DNA of 18,539 nucleotides from positions 1-18,539 of the forward strand of contig JAUILO010000034.1 of NCBI GenBank assembly GCA_030432775.1, written 5' to 3'. The DNA comes from Alphaproteobacteria bacterium (GTDB lineage Bacteria; Pseudomonadota; Alphaproteobacteria; Micavibrionales; Micavibrionaceae). The notes under the pieces are model-generated. The model was not told the DNA's origin. It searched no databases and worked only from the letters and a program-made list of their open reading frames with translations. Below are positions 14,300 to 18,539 of this stretch, piece by piece. A program made the translations under genes and the position numbers. How positions within the stretch are numbered: position 1 is the first letter of the stretch; the number at the start of each line of letters is the position of its first letter.

Positions 14300-16333
14300 A
14301 TGACAATAGAACATATCAAGGTTCCGGATATAAAGCCGGTTGTGCGCTATGTTGCCGATGGAGACGAGACAGTCTTTCCGTTTCCATTTCCAATCTTCGC
14401 GTCTGAGGATATCGATATTTATATCAACGGAGCGCAGCAATATACAGGGTTTGACATTTCCGGTGCGGGCGCAACCGAAGGCGGGCAGGTTAGTTTTAAC
14501 ACCGCCCCTGTGGATGGCGTGATTGTTATGATACAGCGCAGGCTACCGTTGGAACGATTAACTGACTTTCTTGAAGGCGGCGAGTTTTCCGCGCAGGCGA
14601 TCAATACGGAGCTGGACTTTCTAACTGCAGCTATCCAGCAAGTAAGCAGTGATCAGGCTGGTATGATCCGTTATGATGATACGGAAAGCCCGTCTGTTGT
14701 TGTGTTGCCGTCCAAAGCGCAGCGCGCTGGTAAGGTGCTGGGGTTTGATGGTGATGGTAACCCGTCTGTGGTATCGGCAGAAGGAACGATGGCATCGCCG
14801 GATTATACGGCATCAGGAAGCGGCGCGAGTTTACGCAGCGCGGCGGATAAATTTTCCGATATTGTTTCAGTGAAAGATTTCGGTGCTATTGGAGATGGTC
14901 TTAGCGATGATACACTGGCCTTTCAACAGGCAATGAGCGCGCATAGCCATGTTTATGTGCCGCAAGGGACGTATTTAATTACAGCAACACTTACACTAAG
15001 TGGCGGGAAATCGTTATTTGGGGATGGTCAGGCTTCAATTTTAAAAGGGCAGTCCAATGTGTTTAATCTGATAGAAATCCCCGAAGGTTTTACCCGTCTT
15101 GCTTATTTGCGGCTTGAAAAGGGTGCTAGCGCGATCAAGCTATATGGCCGTGATAGCGCGTGTGTTCAAAATAATCTGGGTGATCTTGTCGTTCATGGCG
15201 CGAATATCGGTATTCATCTTGATGGGTACACGGATACTGACAAGCCGTGTTACTGGAATAATTTTGACCGTATCCTGATCGAAGAAATGAATACGCATGG
15301 CGTGTATCTTACGAAAAGCGGCGCTGGTGATACGCCGAATGCGAACCGCTTTACAAAAATTCGTACCTATTCCAAGGGCGCTGATACTAGCGGAAGCGGT
15401 ATATATGTTGAATATGGCGCGCTGAATAACAGCTTTGTTGATTGTGAGGTCAATATGGCTGCAAGCGCGGATAGCTGCATTCGTTTGGGTGGTAATAGCG
15501 ATAAAACATTGCTGATGAATATTTTGACCGAAGCTCCGAGTGGCAGCTTATTACCCAATATCAAGCTGGATAGCGGATCGGTTGAAACATCAATTATTAA
15601 CTTAACTTCACAAAGTGATGGCGCGGCGATACTGGATAATTCTGGCGGTGCGTATGATGCGGTAAATGCCGGATCACCGGATAAAAACCGTTTGCGCAAA
15701 ACACGTGTCACAGACCTTACGGCGACGTTAATGCGCTATGATACCGAGTATATTGATAGTGCAGGAACAACGGCTCTGGATTTATCACATTCTGTTCATA
15801 TTGTGGATGCGAGTAATGGGGCGATTACGATCGCGCTGCCTGCGGCATCTGAAAGTGCCGGTGTGTCGATAACAATCAAGAAGAAAGATGGTTCGGCCAA
15901 TATTGTCACAATTACCGAAGATGGAGGCAGTGGCCCGGATGGTACGAGCCTGCAGCTTGGCGGTGAAGATGATTATGCGACAGTGTTATCCAATGGAGCG
16001 GGCTGGTTTATTACATCATCAAACCGTGTTGCCGGAAATACGCGTTTTATTGATGCGACCGGTACGGTTGATATTGATATGTCGGTTGATACTTATCTGG
16101 TTTCAAGCTATGGCGGCGCATTGACGACACGGTTACCGCCTGCGGATGCCGCGAGCGCGATTGGCCGGACGGTGACAATTAAAAAGACCGATTCATCGTC
16201 TAATTATGTGACGGTCACAGAACAAGGTGGCAATGGCCCTGATCAGTCAAACCAGTCATTAACCGCGCAATATCAAGCTATCACGATGGTGTCCGATGGC
16301 GGGCAGTGGTTTGTGATTTCAATGCACATATAG
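14300..16333 (+). CDS. Tail fibre/tailspike with pectate-lyase-like shaft
   Basis: A 677-residue host-recognition protein in three parts. Residues about 12-120 match the T7 tail-fibre N-terminus that docks on the tail (RYVADGDETVFPFPFPIF, QRRLPLERLTDF). From about 188, VSVKDFGAIGDGLSDDTLAF begins a right-handed beta-helix of the pectate-lyase superfamily, common in tailspikes that cut or bind surface polysaccharide. From 484 there are two repeats of about 98 residues (484-581 and 582-677), each with a D.AGT-like start, TIKK, a TV/TIT-E-GG-GPD turn and GWF/QWF end. AAAGAGGA precedes the ATG. The frame is intact. Whether it is enzymatically active cannot be told; typical catalytic acids are not obvious. 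Confidence 0.85.
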   Translation: MTIEHIKVPDIKPVVRYVADGDETVFPFPFPIFASEDIDIYINGAQQYTGFDISGAGATEGGQVSFNTAPVDGVIVMIQRRLPLERLTDFLEGGEFSAQAINTELDFLTAAIQQVSSDQAGMIRYDDTESPSVVVLPSKAQRAGKVLGFDGDGNPSVVSAEGTMASPDYTASGSGASLRSAADKFSDIVSVKDFGAIGDGLSDDTLAFQQAMSAHSHVYVPQGTYLITATLTLSGGKSLFGDGQASILKGQSNVFNLIEIPEGFTRLAYLRLEKGASAIKLYGRDSACVQNNLGDLVVHGANIGIHLDGYTDTDKPCYWNNFDRILIEEMNTHGVYLTKSGAGDTPNANRFTKIRTYSKGADTSGSGIYVEYGALNNSFVDCEVNMAASADSCIRLGGNSDKTLLMNILTEAPSGSLLPNIKLDSGSVETSIINLTSQSDGAAILDNSGGAYDAVNAGSPDKNRLRKTRVTDLTATLMRYDTEYIDSAGTTALDLSHSVHIVDASNGAITIALPAASESAGVSITIKKKDGSANIVTITEDGGSGPDGTSLQLGGEDDYATVLSNGAGWFITSSNRVAGNTRFIDATGTVDIDMSVDTYLVSSYGGALTTRLPPADAASAIGRTVTIKKTDSSSNYVTVTEQGGNGPDQSNQSLTAQYQAITMVSDGGQWFVISMHI

Positions 16334-16369
16334 GGCGTGCCGGCTCGTTATGGGCATCAGCATTTATGG

Positions 16370-16385
16370 GATAAAGATCTTTATC
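16370..16385. repeat. 16-bp perfect palindrome before the small terminase candidate
   Basis: GATAAAGATCTTTATC is perfectly symmetrical and ends two bases before the AAGGAG of the next gene. As RNA it could form a six-pair stem with loop GAUC; as DNA it could be an operator. Confidence 0.7.
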
Positions 16386-16399
16386 ATCAAGGAGTATCA

Positions 16400-16771
16400 A
16401 TGGTCGATCAAGAAAATGAAATAGCCACAAACGAAACGATAGAAAATGAAACGCGAATGCATATATCCGGATTCTTACCCGATGCAATCGCACAGGCGCT
16501 TAAATCATATTACCGTTTTTCACAACAGCGCGCGCCAGAAGAAGCGAAGGAGTTTTCAGCACATCACTCGGCATGCAAAGTGGCAATTGCGCATATCGAG
16601 TTGCTTATAAAACTTGCACGCTGGGCGGATTTACCGAATGAGAAAAGCGAAGATCAAAACCATCAGGTTATTCTGGCTGCTATGGTGCAGCAGGCTCAAG
16701 ACGAATTGGTGCGATATAAAGAAACCCAAAAGCATAAGGGAAAACTGGATAAACAGAGTAAGGATGATTAA
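16400..16771 (+). CDS. Small phage protein, possible terminase small subunit
   Basis: A 123-residue, highly charged and mostly helical protein. It starts with an acidic stretch (MVDQENEIATNETIENE) and ends in a lysine-rich tail (KHKGKLDKQSKDD). It lies five bp before the large terminase gene and after the fibre, where T7 has gene 18, the small terminase. I see no helix-turn-helix or other diagnostic motif, so the role rests on position. The start at 16400 is chosen over 16337 because AAGGAG lies seven bases upstream. Confidence 0.6.
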   Translation: MVDQENEIATNETIENETRMHISGFLPDAIAQALKSYYRFSQQRAPEEAKEFSAHHSACKVAIAHIELLIKLARWADLPNEKSEDQNHQVILAAMVQQAQDELVRYKETQKHKGKLDKQSKDD

Positions 16772-16776
16772 TTGAT

Positions 16777-18252
16777 ATGTGTTCTGATCAAGCAGAGTTC
16801 AAAATGTTTGTTGCTTTATGGAACCGTATGCAAAATATTTACACGCCATCAATCCATTTTCTAATGGCGGACTGGCTAGAACAGGCGTGGCATTCGGGCG
16901 ACAGGCGTTTATTGTTACAGGCGTTCCGTTCATGTGGAAAATCGACCATTGTCGGTTTGTTTGCGGCCTGGCTTATTTATCGTGATCCGAATTTACGACT
17001 CATGGTTTTGGCGGCAGATTCCATGCTCGCCAAGAAGATGGTGCGTAATGTGAAACGCATTATAGAGCGGCATCCACTGACCAGTTCGTTAAAGCCTGAT
17101 AAGCTGGATCAATGGGGAACGGAAAGGTTTACGGTTAATCGCTCTTTGGAGCTTCGTGATCCGAGTATGCTGGCGCGCGGAATGAGTTCTAATATTACAG
17201 GAAGCAGAGCGGATGTTATCATTTGTGATGATGTGGAAGTGCCGAAAACATGTGATACGGCGGGTAAACGCGCTGAGTTGCGCGAGCGGCTGGATGAGAT
17301 TGACTATGTTTTGGTTCCTGGCGGCACTAATCTTTATGTGGGAACGCCCCATAGCTGGTTTACGATTTATGCCGCCGCGCCCCGTCAGGAAATTGGCGAA
17401 GAAATTGCTTATTTGCATGGTTATAAGCGCCTGACTATTCCGGTTCTGGATGAATGTGGACAGAGCATGTGGCCCGAGCGTTTTAGTCTGGATGATATAG
17501 AGCGTATCCGAAGTTCTGCCGGACCAAATAAGTTCAAAAGCCAAATGATGCTTATTCCGGTGAATATTGCCGATGGCGTTCTGGATATTGGTAATTTACG
17601 CTTTTACGATAGTGACCTATATAAAAGCGCCGAACTGCAGGGGCTGTATATAGATGGCAAGCGCATGGTGTCCGCCAGTTCGTGGTGGGATCCGTCTTTT
17701 GGTAAATCCGGCGGTGACCGCTCTGTTTTGGCTATAATATTTGCCGATGACGAAGGGAATTATTACCTGCATCATATGGCATATATCGATATTGATCCGG
17801 ATAGCCAGATTGATGAGGCCACACAGCAATGCAGGCAAGTGGCGGTGATTGCAAAACGGTTTTATCTACCTTCTGTTACAATAGAGATTAATGGTATCGG
17901 TCGCTTTTTGCCCAATATTTTAAGGCGGGAACTTGCGGAAATGCGAGTGCCTTGTGCGGTGAAGGAGTTGTCCAATTCGCGGCCAAAGGATTTGCGGATC
18001 ATGGAAAGCTTTGATGCGGTGATGGCAGCCAGAGCACTTTATGTTCATAAGCATATCCGGAAAACCCCGTTTCTTACAGAAATGCAGGAGTGGCGGCCGG
18101 GGCTGAAGAATAATCATGATGATGGGCTTGATGCGGTTGCTGGCGCACTGTCATTGGAACCTGTGCGCCTGAAACGTCATTACATGTCTGGCCGCCAAAG
18201 CTGGCAAAGTGGTAATGGCCATCATCAAGCGGACACGAATTTCAAAGTGTAA
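16777..18252 (+). CDS. Phage terminase large subunit (T7 gp19-like)
   Basis: The 491-residue DNA-packaging motor and nuclease. The ATPase part has Walker A LQAFRSCGKST (48-57), Walker B VIICDD (147-152), preceded by the gp19-like TGSRAD, and the coupling motif VGTP (188-191). The nuclease part has Asp305 in WDPSFGKSGGDRS, Glu370 in VTIEINGIG, and the HDDGLDA motif (447-453), the expected metal-binding acids. It is about 95 residues shorter than T7 gp19 but complete in motifs. The start at 16777 lacks a close ribosome-binding site (AAGGA lies about 14 bases upstream); translational coupling to the gene five bp before is likely. Confidence 0.92.
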   Translation: MCSDQAEFKMFVALWNRMQNIYTPSIHFLMADWLEQAWHSGDRRLLLQAFRSCGKSTIVGLFAAWLIYRDPNLRLMVLAADSMLAKKMVRNVKRIIERHPLTSSLKPDKLDQWGTERFTVNRSLELRDPSMLARGMSSNITGSRADVIICDDVEVPKTCDTAGKRAELRERLDEIDYVLVPGGTNLYVGTPHSWFTIYAAAPRQEIGEEIAYLHGYKRLTIPVLDECGQSMWPERFSLDDIERIRSSAGPNKFKSQMMLIPVNIADGVLDIGNLRFYDSDLYKSAELQGLYIDGKRMVSASSWWDPSFGKSGGDRSVLAIIFADDEGNYYLHHMAYIDIDPDSQIDEATQQCRQVAVIAKRFYLPSVTIEINGIGRFLPNILRRELAEMRVPCAVKELSNSRPKDLRIMESFDAVMAARALYVHKHIRKTPFLTEMQEWRPGLKNNHDDGLDAVAGALSLEPVRLKRHYMSGRQSWQSGNGHHQADTNFKV

Positions 18253-18301
18253 CGCAGGTGATTTAAATTCAATTTGTATCAATAAGGGAGGCGATATTGT
18301 T

Positions 18302-18539
18302 ATGCCTTTATTATCCGAAGATCTGGTTTGGTGGGTGACTATTGTTGACCTACCTGCGCTGGGCAGTTTGTTTTGGCTGGTCTGGCGCAATAAGAATGAA
18401 GGCGACAAGGCCTTGCAGAAACTACGCGATATGCTCGAGACGCGAAATTCACAAATGCGTGAGGCATTATCCGGTTTTAAACTCGAAGTGGCAAAAAGCT
18501 ATGCGTCTATCTCTGATTTAAAGGAGCTGGAAGCGCGGC
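18302..18539 (+). CDS. Membrane-anchored coiled-coil phage protein, N-terminal part
   Basis: The first 79 residues of a protein cut by the window edge. MPLLSEDLVWWVTIVDLPAL opens a single hydrophobic segment (about 9-28), followed by RNKNEGDK and an amphipathic charged helix containing FKLEVAKSYASISDLKELEA. Similar short proteins sit near the terminase or lysis genes of alphaproteobacterial phages. By charge, the helix should be on the cytoplasmic side, which argues against an Rz-type spanin; a holin-like role is possible but unproven. AAGGGAGG ten bases before the ATG supports the start. Confidence 0.65.
   Translation, partial: MPLLSEDLVWWVTIVDLPALGSLFWLVWRNKNEGDKALQKLRDMLETRNSQMREALSGFKLEVAKSYASISDLKELEAR

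Overview
The window looks like a stretch of an alphaproteobacterial chromosome of moderate GC. The protein families fit this, and so does a perfect TTAA-N7-TTAA box, the consensus of the alphaproteobacterial cell-cycle regulator CtrA. I cannot name a genus. No rRNA, tRNA, CRISPR array, insertion sequence, integrase or replication origin is visible.

Positions 1 to about 9,330 are ordinary host chromosome. They hold: the end of a GNAT acetyltransferase; rsmB (16S rRNA m5C methyltransferase); a frameshifted gene remnant on the minus strand; a protein resembling a degenerate kinase; guaA (GMP synthetase) followed by a tiny membrane protein and a secreted four-cysteine protein; on the minus strand a protein with an EExxH motif, then rluA (pseudouridine synthase); a very His-rich small protein; an acyltransferase related to N-acylhomoserine-lactone synthases (PEP-CTERM/exosortase-associated type); and, on the minus strand, a PilZ-domain protein with an intact c-di-GMP-binding signature. 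The acyltransferase is preceded by the CtrA box, a TATAAT hexamer inside a 12-bp palindrome, and a G-rich telomere-like tract.

From about 9,677 to the right edge the genes are those of a podovirus in T7-like order: major capsid, a small capsid-adjacent protein, gp11-like tail tube A, gp12-like nozzle, a gp14-like coiled-coil internal virion protein, a tail fibre (T7 fibre N-terminus, pectate-lyase-like shaft, two C-terminal repeats), a possible small terminase, the large terminase (intact Walker A and B and nuclease residues), and the start of a membrane-anchored coiled-coil protein. All lie on one strand, with a strong terminator after the capsid gene as in T7. Portal and scaffold, which precede the capsid in T7, are absent: their place is taken by a 540-bp regulatory region and the host pilZ-type gene. 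No integrase, repressor or phage RNA polymerase is visible.

The cluster could be a prophage with an unusual attachment point, a left-truncated remnant, or a domesticated particle system. The last is an inference. It gains some interest from a CtrA-like box overlapping the TTGACA promoter just left of the phage genes, since CtrA is known to control gene transfer agents in other alphaproteobacteria.
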